Source of the DNA: Acinetobacter lwoffii
GTDB lineage: Bacteria > Pseudomonadota > Gammaproteobacteria > Pseudomonadales > Moraxellaceae
NCBI RefSeq assembly: GCF_024129435.1
Contig: NZ_JAMXXN010000003.1
Coordinates: forward strand, 62,001 to 126,000
Reading direction: 5' to 3'
Length of the DNA stretch: 64,000 bases
The notes below the pieces were generated by a model that saw only the letters and a program-made list of their open reading frames with translations, was not told the DNA's origin and did not search any database. Made by a program: the position numbers and the translations under genes. Positions 35,983 through 45,428 of this stretch are shown here, piece after piece; the stretch's first letter is position 1; each line of letters starts with the position of its first letter.

Positions 35983-37392
35983 ATGAATGCTCCAGTCGCT
36001 TTAACCCCTGAGTTATTGACCCAATTGACTGCAATTGTGGGTGAAAACCGTATTAAAACCGATACGGACAGTCTCCAGAATTGGGGTCGCGATCATACGA
36101 AGCACTTTGATCCAAACCCGTCAGTCGTCGTTTTTCCGTCGTCAACTGAGCAAGTTCAAGACATCGTAAAACTGGCGAACCAATTTAATGTTGCAGTGAC
36201 TCCATCGGGTGGTCGTACCGGTCTTTCTGCAGGTGCAGTCGCAGCCAATGGCGAGATCGTGGTCAGCATGGACAAGATGAACCAGATTCTGGAGTTTTTC
36301 CCGGCAGATCGTATGGTGCGCGTACAGGCAGGTGTGGTGACTGAACAGTTACAGAACTATGCTGAAGAGCAGGGCATGTATTATCCAGTCGACTTTGCTT
36401 CAGCAGGTTCATCGCAAATTGGCGGTAACATCGGCACCAATGCTGGTGGCATTAAAGTAATTAAATACGGTATGACCCGTAACTGGGTGCTTGGCCTGAC
36501 GGTTGTGACAGGTAAGGGCGATGTACTGCGTCTGAACAAGGGCATGATCAAGAATGCAACCGGTTATGCGCTTCAACACTTATTTATCGGTGGTGAAGGG
36601 ACGCTGGGTCTGGTAACGGAAGCGGAAATCAAGCTTGAACGTCAACCGCAAGACCTGCAAGTGATGGTACTGGGTGTACCTGACTTTGATGCAATCATGC
36701 CGTTATTGCATGCCTTCCAGGCGAAAATTGACCTGACTGCATTTGAGTTCTTTGGTGAACTGGCGATGCAGAAAGTCTTGGCCAACGGTCACGTGCAGCG
36801 TCCATTTGAAACTGAATGTCCATTCTATGTATTGCTTGAGTTTGAAGCGCCGTTTGAACCGATTATGGACAAGGCGATGGAAATCTTCGAGCATTGCATG
36901 GAACAAGGTTGGGTACTGGACGGCGTGATGAGCCAAAGTCTGGATCAGGTGGAAAGCTTATGGCGTTTACGTGAAGATATTTCTGAATCTATCGCGCCAT
37001 TTATTCCATACAAAAATGACATTTCCGTTCTGATCACGCACGTTCCTGCATTCATTAAAGAAATTGATGCGATTGTATCGACGAATTACCCAGACTTTGA
37101 AATCTGCTGGTTCGGTCATATCGGTGACGGTAACTTGCACTTAAATATCTTAAAACCTGCTGATTTGTCTAAAGATGAATTTTTTGCCAAATGTCAGGTG
37201 GTGAACAAGTATGTCTTTGATACCGTGAAAAAATATGACGGTTCAATTTCTGCGGAACATGGTGTGGGCATGACCAAAAAGCCATATCTTGAATATTCAC
37301 GTTCTGTGGAAGAAATCGAATATATGAAAGCTCTGAAAAAAGTGTTCGATCCAAATGGCATCATGAACCCGGGTAAACTTTTCGATCTTTAA
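35983..37392 (+). CDS. FAD-linked dehydrogenase, D-2-hydroxyglutarate dehydrogenase-like
   Basis: 469 residues from the ATG at 35983 (an in-frame ATG at 35965 adds six residues). It has the GlcD/D-lactate dehydrogenase layout. The N-terminal FAD_binding_4 domain has TPSGGRTGLSAGAVAANGEIVVSMDKMN, GGNIGTNAGGIKVIKYG and GGEGTLGLVTEAEI; the C-terminal FAD-oxidase domain has the metal motif GHIGDGNLHLNI and SAEHGVGMTKK. The divergent pairing with serA matches that reported in Pseudomonas, where this enzyme oxidises D-2-hydroxyglutarate made by SerA back to 2-oxoglutarate. D-lactate or glycolate are the alternatives. Confidence 0.85.
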   Translation: MNAPVALTPELLTQLTAIVGENRIKTDTDSLQNWGRDHTKHFDPNPSVVVFPSSTEQVQDIVKLANQFNVAVTPSGGRTGLSAGAVAANGEIVVSMDKMNQILEFFPADRMVRVQAGVVTEQLQNYAEEQGMYYPVDFASAGSSQIGGNIGTNAGGIKVIKYGMTRNWVLGLTVVTGKGDVLRLNKGMIKNATGYALQHLFIGGEGTLGLVTEAEIKLERQPQDLQVMVLGVPDFDAIMPLLHAFQAKIDLTAFEFFGELAMQKVLANGHVQRPFETECPFYVLLEFEAPFEPIMDKAMEIFEHCMEQGWVLDGVMSQSLDQVESLWRLREDISESIAPFIPYKNDISVLITHVPAFIKEIDAIVSTNYPDFEICWFGHIGDGNLHLNILKPADLSKDEFFAKCQVVNKYVFDTVKKYDGSISAEHGVGMTKKPYLEYSRSVEEIEYMKALKKVFDPNGIMNPGKLFDL

Positions 37393-37405
37393 TCGGTCGG
37401 AATTG

Positions 37406-37436
37406 AAAAAAGCGCATCGAAAGGTGCGCTTTTTTA
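37406..37436 (+). terminator. Terminator of the FAD dehydrogenase gene
   Basis: AAAAAGCGCA and TGCGCTTTTTT arms with an 8-base loop. Confidence 0.85.
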
Positions 37437-37533
37437 TTGCTGTGTAAAGACAGTTACAGAGTCTAAATGGTTTTGTACTAAGAAGCTCGGCATGATAGGT
37501 TGGAATAAGAATGACGATAAAGGGTTAAATAAT

Positions 37534-37911
37534 ATGTTCCGGATATTGGCAGTCGCAACTCTCGCTTTTGGTATATTGGGTTCAGGCTGTGCAACTGCTC
37601 AACAGGTCATTGCAAAGGTACAGTCGTCTTCGGATACGCCTTTGGAACAGGTTTTACAATTAAGACCGGACTTGCGTAAGGAACTGGCAACAGTTGAGTT
37701 GCGCCAGTTCTTTGACAAGGTAGAGTCGCCCACGATTGGACAGGTCAAAGTCACTGAAACTGGGTTAATGGATGATTCGGTACGTTCGGTACAGACCATT
37801 TATTATTTTAAACGGGAAGATAACAGCTGGATGCTGGAAAACACCGAGAAGTTGTATCGTTGTGCACGAGGTTCAAATACCAAGACTTTCCAGAAAGCAG
37901 TCTGTCCATAA
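37534..37911 (+). CDS. Small exported protein of unknown function
   Basis: 125 residues from the ATG at 37534; an upstream ATG at 37492 would hide the signal peptide. A hydrophobic leader (FRILAVATLAFGILGSGC) could be a Sec signal or a weak lipobox. The mature part has no recognised domain: SSDTPLEQVLQLRPDLRKELATVELRQ resembles a helical segment, and a short beta-rich part ends with two cysteines (YRCARG, AVCP). A terminator follows at about 37942-37971. Confidence 0.65.
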   Translation: MFRILAVATLAFGILGSGCATAQQVIAKVQSSSDTPLEQVLQLRPDLRKELATVELRQFFDKVESPTIGQVKVTETGLMDDSVRSVQTIYYFKREDNSWMLENTEKLYRCARGSNTKTFQKAVCP

Positions 37912-37941
37912 TAGTGTTTGATCTTTAGACAGATTTTGGTT

Positions 37942-37971
37942 AAAAGCGTATCTAGAGGATGCGCTTTTTTA
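37942..37971 (+). terminator. Terminator of the small exported protein gene
   Basis: AAAAGCGTAT and a G-T-tolerant ATGCGCTTTTTT arm with a short loop. Confidence 0.7.
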
Positions 37972-38103
37972 TTTGGAAGATTATCTCTACGATCAGTTAT
38001 ATTTATTCAGAGCGTTTGAATATCTCATCTGCTAAAATTATTTCTTTCTATTTTAGACAAAGTTCAGTCTGTTAAAACGGGCAGACTGACAATAAAAACT
38101 CCC

Positions 38104-39333
38104 ATGCAAAATATCCACACCCAAAAACTGACCCGTGCCACACTTATGTTCCCGCTGGCACTGGTCCTGTTTGAATTCTCAGTCTATATATGTAATGACC
38201 TGATTCAACCGGCCATGCTGGCGATTACCCGTGATTTTGGCGTAAGTAGTTCATGGGCACCATCCTCCATGTCCTTTTTCCTGTTGGGTGGGGCATTTGT
38301 CGCAGCGATTCTGGGACCTTTGTCCGATCGTCTTGGACGTAAAATGGTACTGCTGGGTGGTGTGGCATTTTTCACGATTAGCTGTCTGGCTATTTTATTA
38401 ACACCCAATATCGAAAGTTTCTTATTCCTGCGCTTTTTACAGGGCTTTGGCCTGTCCTTTATTACCGCCGTTGGTTATGCCGCCATTCAGGAAAGCTTTG
38501 AAGAACGTGATGCCATCAAAGTCATGGCACTGATGGCCAATGTGTCTTTGCTGGCACCTTTGCTAGGACCAGTGCTGGGTGCCTTTATGATTGATCATAT
38601 CTCTTGGCATTGGGGCTTTATCGGTATCGCATTTCTGTCATTTCTGAGCTGGTTCGGCCTGAAAGCCAAAATGCCAAACCTGAAAGTCAGTATTCCCAGA
38701 CAGCCGGTCAGCTATATTCTGGATGACTTTAAACAGGTTTTAAAAAATAAACGCTTTGTGATCATGACTGTAGCCTTGCCTTTGGTGAGTCTGCCCTTGA
38801 TGTTATGGATTGCCCTGTCACCCGTGATTCTGGTCGAGCAATTTGGATTCAGTAGCGTGCAATATGGTCTGGCGCAGTTTCCGGTCTTGGGCGGCCTGAT
38901 TGCAGGTAATCTGATTCTGCTAAAAATTATCGATAAAATACCGCTGGGCAAAACCGTATTATTGGGTCTGCCACTGATGTTGCTGGGTACCGGTTTATTG
39001 ATGATGGGCTTATTGATTCCAGAATATTTTATTCATTGTCTGATTATCGGCACCACTTGTATCAGTCTGGGTGAGGGTGTGAGTTTTTCGGTGCTGTATC
39101 GTTTTGCATTAATGTCTTCTGAAGTGTCCAAAGGCACGGTGGCCGCGACGGTTTCTATTATCCTGATGCTCAGCTTTTTTGTAGTGATTGAAGCAGTACG
39201 AATGGCATATGAAGCCTATGATATTTGGGCCTATTGTGTTGCCTCTTTGATTCTGATTGCACTGTGGTTTACTTTGCCACGCATGCAACTCAAACAGTTA
39301 ATGCTGGAAAGACAGGAGCGTGGGGAGTTTTGA
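38104..39333 (+). CDS. craA: MFS multidrug efflux pump, CraA/MdfA-like
   Basis: 409 residues, the length of A. baumannii CraA and E. coli MdfA. Twelve hydrophobic segments. In helix 1 FEFSVYICNDLIQPAML keeps the two membrane-embedded acidic residues of MdfA (YEFSTYIGND). GPLSDRLGRK is the MFS loop 2-3 motif, and the helix 5 antiporter motif is seen as ALMANVSLLAPLLGPVLGA. Exchanges protons for drugs; chloramphenicol is the main substrate of CraA and a broader range is known for MdfA. Whether this copy confers resistance depends on expression. Confidence 0.88.
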   Translation: MQNIHTQKLTRATLMFPLALVLFEFSVYICNDLIQPAMLAITRDFGVSSSWAPSSMSFFLLGGAFVAAILGPLSDRLGRKMVLLGGVAFFTISCLAILLTPNIESFLFLRFLQGFGLSFITAVGYAAIQESFEERDAIKVMALMANVSLLAPLLGPVLGAFMIDHISWHWGFIGIAFLSFLSWFGLKAKMPNLKVSIPRQPVSYILDDFKQVLKNKRFVIMTVALPLVSLPLMLWIALSPVILVEQFGFSSVQYGLAQFPVLGGLIAGNLILLKIIDKIPLGKTVLLGLPLMLLGTGLLMMGLLIPEYFIHCLIIGTTCISLGEGVSFSVLYRFALMSSEVSKGTVAATVSIILMLSFFVVIEAVRMAYEAYDIWAYCVASLILIALWFTLPRMQLKQLMLERQERGEF

Positions 39334-39388
39334 TTCCTTATTAAGGGAAATTATAAATTATTGAAATCATATGTTCAGTATTGAATTT

Positions 39389-39471
39389 CCCTCTCCTTTT
39401 AGGAGAGGGCTAGGGTGAGGTTAAGTATTTAATAAGTTCCCTCTCTCTAACTCTCTCCCAAAGGGAGAGAG
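39389..39471. repeat. REP-like paired palindromes
   Basis: Two perfect 9-bp stems: CCCTCTCCT-ttt-AGGAGAGGG (39389-39409) and CTCTCTCCC-aaa-GGGAGAGAG (39451-39471), with CTAGGGTGAGG between them. The layout resembles extragenic palindromic repeats. It may also terminate the convergent flanking genes, although T-runs are poor. Confidence 0.6.
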
Positions 39472-39512
39472 AATTTTCTTTTGACTGATCTAATTATATT
39501 AGGATTCTACAA

Positions 39513-39809
39513 TTAAGCTTCAGCGGGCTGTTCCAGCTTCTTCAATTTCATATCAAACAGGAATGGACCGAAAGGCAGAATCGAAGCGATTAAACCCATC
39601 ACAAACATGCTGAGAGACCATTTCTGTTTTTCACATACTGCGAATAACACCACCAGAAACAGCACAAACAGTACCCCATGACCCATACCGACATATTTGA
39701 CCAGAATCGGATTATCCATCATATATTTCACTGGCATCGCGATAAATAACAGCAGCAGGAATGAAATCCCTTCAAGCAAACCGACCAGACGCAAAGTTTT
39801 GATGTTCAT
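39513..39809 (-). CDS. DUF3817 family inner-membrane protein
   Basis: 98 residues from the ATG at 39809; a longer frame to 39893 would add a hydrophilic tail. Three hydrophobic segments (about 8-24, 40-60, 67-85) and the family features LRLVGLLEGISFLLLLFIAMPVKYM, YVGMGHGVLFVLF and PFGPFLFDMKL. Function unknown; small integral membrane protein of this type is common in Acinetobacter as I recall. Confidence 0.82.
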   Translation of the reverse strand: MNIKTLRLVGLLEGISFLLLLFIAMPVKYMMDNPILVKYVGMGHGVLFVLFLVVLFAVCEKQKWSLSMFVMGLIASILPFGPFLFDMKLKKLEQPAEA

Positions 39810-39929
39810 AATACATATTGATTTAACCGAATTGGTTTTGAGTGTACCGAATATCACCTGAATATTGAATCTTAATAATAAAGATATATTCAATATTTTT
39901 AATAAGTTATAACCAAGTGAGGCAGTTGG

Positions 39930-42143
39930 TTATTTAATCTCGGCACCTAGTAATTCATGACGTAATTTTAGTAATTCCGGTAAGGTTTCCAGCAATAAAC
40001 TGATCTGTTTCAGTACCAAAAGCAGATGTGCTGACTGGTTTTCCTGGGTACTTAAGCGTTGAATTTCTGCCAGTTTATGATCAATGTCGTAGGTATCTAA
40101 AGGCTGTTGTTGCAGCAATACCGCAGTTAAGGTCTGCTGGCACCAACGCATTAAATCTAGAATTTGCGCATCAGTGACCTGCTCACGGTGACTCCCCAAT
40201 GCTGCAATATAACTGAGCTGGCTATGGCTATAGACCAGATAGCGAAAGGCACTTTTAACCAGTTGCGGATCTGGATTCGGTTCGGTGCTCAGGCTTGAAA
40301 TCATGCTGGATAAATCAATCTGCGCATTGTGGGCCAGACGTCGTGCAGTCCGGTAAGCAATACTGTTATCTTTACCGTTTTGATATTGCTCGACCACTGC
40401 AGCAAAATAGTCCAGCGTAGCAAGCGATGATTTTTTAATATTGCTGGAAATATTACGAAAATTCCAGTCAGGCCAGATCCAGCTTACTGCCATCCAGGCA
40501 ATCAGACAGCCCAACAGGGTATCAATAATACGTGGCAAAATGATCGCATAACCGGCACCTTTCAGGTTAAAAATCAGGAGTACCATCAAGGTCGCCATGA
40601 GGGTGGCCATGGCATATTTCTTGGAACGTAGATAGAAAAAACCGACACCAAAAATTACCGTTAGCAATAATTGCCCTTCGACACTTGGCACAAAATACAG
40701 AATGGGGACACCCAGCATGACCCCTAATAATGTTCCCAGGGTCCGCAATTTGAGCCGGCTTTTGGTGGCAAAATAACTGATCTGACAGACAAACAGGCTG
40801 GTCAGTAAAATCCAGTAGCCATTTTTCGCAAAGGGTAATAATGAAATGGCATAGCCGACTAGAAATACAATGGCAATCCGCACCGCATGCCGAAAGAGTG
40901 CCGATTGTGGACTTAAGTGCGGTTTGAGTTTCAGCCAGAGATCTGTGCTATCGCGAATATCATCATCAAACAGACTCAGGTCATCAAAATGCTGCTGATA
41001 GCGTGGCTTATACAGCGCCTGTTGATCATGCAGGTGTTGTAACTGCTCATATACACTCAGCAGATTGGCCAGAATAAGCTGTAAATTTTTAACTTCAATA
41101 TTTTGTGGGTTTTGAGCAATCCAGTCCTGCATCGACTCCTGTAAATGTTTTAATGCCAGTTCATCATCTGTAGACAGGTAAAATTTCTCATTGCGCAGTA
41201 CACATTCTGCCAAATGCTGACAGGCAAGGGCTTGCAGACGGATATTTTTCTGAATCCGGAAAATCAGGTCAGTGCGGCTAAAATGCTGTTCGATCTGTTC
41301 ATAATGCAGATAATTCGCGGTGGCCTGTTCATGAATATCCTGCATCAAAAAATACAGATTCAGCCAGTAAATGGTATTACGATTGGCACGCGAAGCTTTG
41401 AGTCGGGTCAATAGCGAATCTTTGCTACGGTTAAAACTCTGAATGACTAAAGTATTTTTAAGTGACAACTCATAGAGCAGGGTTTCAACATTTGGATGCT
41501 GGTCTGGATCAAACAGTTTGGCTTTACTCAGCAGTAAATCCGACATGTGCTGCAAGCTTTGTGCGAGATTTTCCTGAACCTGCAAAGTAGGACGCAGCAA
41601 AAAAAACAGAATAGACGTCAGGCCGTACCATAGCGCCCCAATGACAAAATAAAGCGGCTGTTCATACCAGTGCTGATATTCGCCCAGGCCGAACATGGTA
41701 TAGATTGACAGTAAAATGGTGCCAAATGAAATTGTGGCATAACGTTGGCCTAATGCACCCATTAGAATAAACAGCGCACTCGACAGCGATAGCCAAAATG
41801 CAAACCAGAATTTATGCGGAGCAAGAAATTCCAGAATGCTGCTGACACTAAAAAACAGAATGATGACCAGTAACAGGTTGCGCAAACGCAGGCTTAGCCG
41901 GTCATCAAAATCAGTCAGTGCCGTGGCAATTGCCCCTAAAGTTACTGGAACGATCAAGAACTCATAACCCAGAAATTTCAGACCGAAAGTGGTACCTAAA
42001 AACACTAGCAAGATTTGCAGGCAATAAGTCATCAGCGCACTGGACTGAAAGGGCAGCAGGACAGGTTTTATAATTTTAACAAAAGTAGCAGTCGCAGGTC
42101 GGGCAGCATTCACAAGGATATGATCCGGAAAGTAAAAACGCAA
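39930..42143 (-). CDS. yccS: YccS/YhfK-type FUSC inner-membrane protein
   Basis: 737 residues. Two hydrophobic clusters (about 30-180 and 395-530), each of several membrane segments, are separated and followed by long helical cytosolic parts, the FUSC/YccS layout. Typical stretches are HAVRIAIVFLVGYAISLLPFAKNGYWILLTSLFVCQISY and DTLLGCLIAWMAVSWIWPDW. Related proteins (aromatic-acid efflux AaeB, fusaric acid resistance) export aromatic acids, but YccS itself has no proven function. Monocistronic. Confidence 0.85.
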   Translation of the reverse strand: MRFYFPDHILVNAARPATATFVKIIKPVLLPFQSSALMTYCLQILLVFLGTTFGLKFLGYEFLIVPVTLGAIATALTDFDDRLSLRLRNLLLVIILFFSVSSILEFLAPHKFWFAFWLSLSSALFILMGALGQRYATISFGTILLSIYTMFGLGEYQHWYEQPLYFVIGALWYGLTSILFFLLRPTLQVQENLAQSLQHMSDLLLSKAKLFDPDQHPNVETLLYELSLKNTLVIQSFNRSKDSLLTRLKASRANRNTIYWLNLYFLMQDIHEQATANYLHYEQIEQHFSRTDLIFRIQKNIRLQALACQHLAECVLRNEKFYLSTDDELALKHLQESMQDWIAQNPQNIEVKNLQLILANLLSVYEQLQHLHDQQALYKPRYQQHFDDLSLFDDDIRDSTDLWLKLKPHLSPQSALFRHAVRIAIVFLVGYAISLLPFAKNGYWILLTSLFVCQISYFATKSRLKLRTLGTLLGVMLGVPILYFVPSVEGQLLLTVIFGVGFFYLRSKKYAMATLMATLMVLLIFNLKGAGYAIILPRIIDTLLGCLIAWMAVSWIWPDWNFRNISSNIKKSSLATLDYFAAVVEQYQNGKDNSIAYRTARRLAHNAQIDLSSMISSLSTEPNPDPQLVKSAFRYLVYSHSQLSYIAALGSHREQVTDAQILDLMRWCQQTLTAVLLQQQPLDTYDIDHKLAEIQRLSTQENQSAHLLLVLKQISLLLETLPELLKLRHELLGAEIK

Positions 42144-42187
42144 AGTTCTGAATGCAATTTAGGCGCCAAAATAAAAGAAAAATCCAT

Positions 42188-42216
42188 AAAAAAACGAGCA
42201 TAGTGCCCGTTTTTTC
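42188..42216 (-). terminator. Terminator of sodC
   Basis: AAAAAACG-a-GCA-tag-TGC-c-CGTTTTTT, an imperfect hairpin between sodC and the YccS-like gene. Confidence 0.75.
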
Positions 42217-42241
42217 TATTTAGTCATTGGCATGAGGGTAT

Positions 42242-42784
42242 TTAGATCACACCACAGGCAATACGTTCACCGCCGCCGCCCAAGGGTAATGGGTTATCGG
42301 AATAGTTGTCCCCACCAGCATGAACCATAATGGCACGACCCTGAACATCAGCCAGTTTCAGACGTGGCGCAAGCAGGGTGACACGTGCAGTTCCGTCAGT
42401 ATTGACTTTCAATGCGGGTAAATCACCGAGATGACCGGTCACCGGTGTACCGTGATGTGGAGCCTGATTTGGATTGTAATGGCTACCTGCAGCCAGTGCT
42501 GCGCCCATCTTGCCGTCTTTCATAGCAGGTGCGCATGAACCATTTTCATGAATATGGAAACCACGTTCACCCGCAGGAAGTTGTTTCAGGTTGGTACGAA
42601 TAACCAGACCGGCTGGGCTGTCACTGAGTAATACGGTACCAATCTCTTGGCCCACACCTTGAGCAGTTACAGCATTCACAGTTACTGCTCTGACCACTTC
42701 ATTTGATGGAGAGGTTGATGCACAACCGGTAAAAAGTGCGGCGCTTAACGCGCAAAGTGTCGTAATTTTAAACAATGAAGACAT
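42242..42784 (-). CDS. sodC: Cu,Zn superoxide dismutase, lipoprotein type
   Basis: 180 residues from the ATG at 42784. Signal peptide with lipobox (ALFTGCAS). Metal ligands and signatures: GFHIHENGSCAP, GSHYNPNQAPHHGTP, HLGDLPAL and MVHAGGDNYSDNPLPLGGGGERIACGVI, with the conserved disulfide cysteines. It converts superoxide to peroxide in the periplasm or at the outer membrane. Stands alone with its own terminator. Confidence 0.95.
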   Translation of the reverse strand: MSSLFKITTLCALSAALFTGCASTSPSNEVVRAVTVNAVTAQGVGQEIGTVLLSDSPAGLVIRTNLKQLPAGERGFHIHENGSCAPAMKDGKMGAALAAGSHYNPNQAPHHGTPVTGHLGDLPALKVNTDGTARVTLLAPRLKLADVQGRAIMVHAGGDNYSDNPLPLGGGGERIACGVI

Positions 42785-42906
42785 GATTTTGGCATCCTGA
42801 TCTTTATTCTGTTTTGTGAGTTCATTTAAACAGAGCAAGATCAGAAGCTCTATATAGAATCAGTACTTAAATGTTTTGTTTTGTTTAAGTCAATTCTCTC
42901 TATGCT

Positions 42907-44076
42907 TTAAGGCGCTTTGGGCGGTGTGTTCTTGGTTTCTGGATCAATCTCATGTGCCATGGTGGCTTTAGGCATCATCAAAGGTTCATTCAGATTACTT
43001 TCATGTAACCATTCACGCCAGATTGCAAGCAGCACAGCCAGAATCACCGGGCCAATAAACACTCCGACCAGACCAAAACTGGCAATACCACCCAAGACTC
43101 CAAACATGATCAGCAGGAATGGAATCTGGGTTGCACCAGAAATTACCAGTGGACGAATCACGTTATCGGCAGTACTGACAATACAGACACCCCACACCAT
43201 GACCCCGATAGCCTCAATGGTTTGTCCTTGTGAAAACAGCCATAGCGCCACCGCACTATAGGCGAGGGGCGGACCAAAGGGAATCAGGGCAAAAATAAAG
43301 GTCACAATGGTTAAAACCATCGGATTCGGCACACCTGCAACAAAATAGCTCAGACCTGCCAATAAGGACTGTGCAATCGCAGTCAAACCAACCCCATATA
43401 CTACGGCACGTGTAGTCGCAGAGATGGTAGAAAAATAATGATGTACACGTGGACCGACCACCATTTCAAAGGCTTTACGCACCTGATTTAAAATGGTCTG
43501 ACCATCACGGTAGAAGAAAAATAGCGAAAGTACCGCAAAACATAATTTAAAGATGTTTTTGCTCACTTCATTCAATACCACTTTACCGTAATTCAGATGA
43601 CTCTGAATCCAGGTCGATACCGACAGTGCAATACTCTGCGGATCAGTGTTAATTTCATTTAAGGTTCGGGTAATTTCCTTGCCGACAATCGGAAGCCCGC
43701 GAATAAAATCAGGGACATTCAGGTGACCGGAAAAGACCTGTCGCTGCAATTCAAAATACAGGTTACGACCTTCGTGTTGCAGCATGAAAATGGCGAAAAT
43801 AAACGGCAGACCAAAGACCAGAATCACGGCCAAGATCATTACGGTTGCGCTTAATGTTGGTCGATTGCCGCACAGGCGTAACACCGACTGATACAAGGGC
43901 CAAGTCATATAGGCAATAATCGCTGCCCAAACTACAGGAATGATGAAATACTTGAGTATATGAAAACTCAAAAAAATCAGGATAAAGAACAATCCAAATA
44001 ATAAGACTTTTTGTAATGTAGGCGCGTACTGTTGCACTGAATTTAATGACTCATTTTTTAGGTCGTGTTCAGGCAT
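42907..44076 (-). CDS. AI-2E (PerM/YdiK) family transporter
   Basis: 389 residues with about eight hydrophobic segments, clustered at 25-90 and 160-345. The conserved C-terminal region PFGPPLAYSAVALWLFSQGQTIEAIGVMVWGVCIVSTADNVIRPLVISG, then GVLGGIASFGLVGVFIGPVILAVLLAIW, is diagnostic. Family members include the E. coli autoinducer-2 exporter TqsA and sodium/proton antiporters; YdiK is the closest type. The substrate here is unknown. Confidence 0.88.
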   Translation of the reverse strand: MPEHDLKNESLNSVQQYAPTLQKVLLFGLFFILIFLSFHILKYFIIPVVWAAIIAYMTWPLYQSVLRLCGNRPTLSATVMILAVILVFGLPFIFAIFMLQHEGRNLYFELQRQVFSGHLNVPDFIRGLPIVGKEITRTLNEINTDPQSIALSVSTWIQSHLNYGKVVLNEVSKNIFKLCFAVLSLFFFYRDGQTILNQVRKAFEMVVGPRVHHYFSTISATTRAVVYGVGLTAIAQSLLAGLSYFVAGVPNPMVLTIVTFIFALIPFGPPLAYSAVALWLFSQGQTIEAIGVMVWGVCIVSTADNVIRPLVISGATQIPFLLIMFGVLGGIASFGLVGVFIGPVILAVLLAIWREWLHESNLNEPLMMPKATMAHEIDPETKNTPPKAP

Positions 44077-44165
44077 ATTAACTGAAAAAAAAGCGCTCGA
44101 AAATGATAGCTAGCCAAGTAGCGAGATTATTTTCCCAAAGCTATACCACGATTCAGATGATTGAC

Positions 44166-44810
44166 TCAAAACCACTGACTCGGATCATCAATAATGGCAT
44201 TCAGTACCGGTTGCCATTGAGCCTGCAGTTCCCGGTAGATTTTCTGAGGTTTATCAAAGACGGACAGGCCTTCCATAGCCAGTCGGCTATAAGGGGCACG
44301 TTCCGAAATCCAGGCCACTGGCTGCTGGTCGATCTTGTCAAAAAATTGTTGTATGTCCTGATTGCTGGCGGCATTTGGTTTGGTACGGTTGGCCAAAAGT
44401 AAAATTTCAACCTTGCCCTTACGGATGCGTTTAATGTCCTGCAAATGTTTGAGAAAACGGCGGGTCGAATCGATATCAAAAAAAGAAGGCTGGATCGGGA
44501 TGATAATCGCATGTGCTTCACTGATCAGCTGTTCGGCATGATCGTCGGTCAAAGCACCTGGTGCATCAATAATCAGGTATTCGATTTGTTTGGGCGCGTC
44601 ACCAATGGACTTGCTGTTGCGCCAGTCCAGACTTTGAATTTGTGCTGCCTGTACCGGCCGATGCTTGAGCCATTGCAAAGTTGATTTCTGGTTGTCGGCA
44701 TCGGCCAATGCCACCTTATAACCCTTTTGTGCGAGTGCTGACGCCAAACTAATGGCTGTCATGGTCTTACCACAACCGCCTTTCTGATTCGCAACTAAAA
44801 TTGTTTTCAT
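44166..44810 (-). CDS. ParA family ATPase, orphan
   Basis: 214 residues of the short ParA/MinD class. Deviant Walker A is KGGCGKTMT (about 10-18), Walker A' is ALADADNQKS, Walker B is YLIIDAPG. There is no DNA-binding N-terminal extension and no parB gene beside it, so it is probably not the chromosomal segregation ATPase. Orphan short ParAs position chemoreceptors, carboxysomes or other cargo, or belong to plasmids. It is divergent from a Holliday-junction-resolvase-like gene. Confidence 0.87.
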   Translation of the reverse strand: MKTILVANQKGGCGKTMTAISLASALAQKGYKVALADADNQKSTLQWLKHRPVQAAQIQSLDWRNSKSIGDAPKQIEYLIIDAPGALTDDHAEQLISEAHAIIIPIQPSFFDIDSTRRFLKHLQDIKRIRKGKVEILLLANRTKPNAASNQDIQQFFDKIDQQPVAWISERAPYSRLAMEGLSVFDKPQKIYRELQAQWQPVLNAIIDDPSQWF

Positions 44811-44934
44811 GACTCAAGGTGATTTTATTCTGTTCCGGCCTAGCATATCATTCTTTTCAAGTATGCAAATGGCCGAAGTCCTCAACTTCAGTCGAATGCG
44901 ATACTATAAAAATCAGGCAAATTAGGAAGATTGA

Positions 44935-45402
44935 ATGTCCATATGGATGGCCATGCTGATTGGCGCATGTATCGGGGTGGTATTGACCACTATTATTTTA
45001 AGTCAGACGCGTAATGGACGGATCAAGGCCGAATATGAGCAGTATATTGCCGAGCTGGAACTGGAGCATCAGCAGTCTCTCATTGCCGCGCAAAAACGCA
45101 GCGTGAATACCAGCCGTGCAGTTCTCAAAGGAAAAATGGCGGAACAGCTCGCGCCGATCATGCCGGAATTTCAATATCTGCCGAGTGATGCCAAGTTTTT
45201 GGGTGATCCGGTGGATTATGTGGTCTTTGATGGTTATAGCGATTTTCGTGATGGCGAAGGCGACGCTGAAGATATTGAAGTGGTCTTGATTGACATTAAA
45301 AGTGGCGGAGCACGTCTGACCAAAGGCCAGCAAGCCATTGCCCGAGCGGTTCAGGAAGGGCGGGTACGTTTTGAAACTATTCGGATTGATTTTCAGGATT
45401 GA
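44935..45402 (+). CDS. Membrane-anchored Holliday junction resolvase-like protein
   Basis: 155 residues. An N-terminal membrane segment (about 3-24) and a coiled-coil-like charged stretch are followed by a nuclease-like domain: PVDYVVFDGYSDFRDGEGDAEDIEVVLIDIKSGGARLTKGQQAIARAVQEGRVRFE. The D ... (V/I)DIKSG pattern is that of PD-(D/E)XK nucleases, and the domain is usually listed as an endonuclease related to archaeal Holliday junction resolvase. The membrane anchor makes a role in recombination doubtful. Followed 26 bases later by another unknown gene. Confidence 0.8.
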   Translation: MSIWMAMLIGACIGVVLTTIILSQTRNGRIKAEYEQYIAELELEHQQSLIAAQKRSVNTSRAVLKGKMAEQLAPIMPEFQYLPSDAKFLGDPVDYVVFDGYSDFRDGEGDAEDIEVVLIDIKSGGARLTKGQQAIARAVQEGRVRFETIRIDFQD

Positions 45403-45428
45403 CCAAAATCCAGTGAAGAATAAAAATT

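Noticed and set aside
44166..44810. Chromosome partition locus
   Set aside because: The ParA-like gene has no parB neighbour or parS-like sites and is of the short type.
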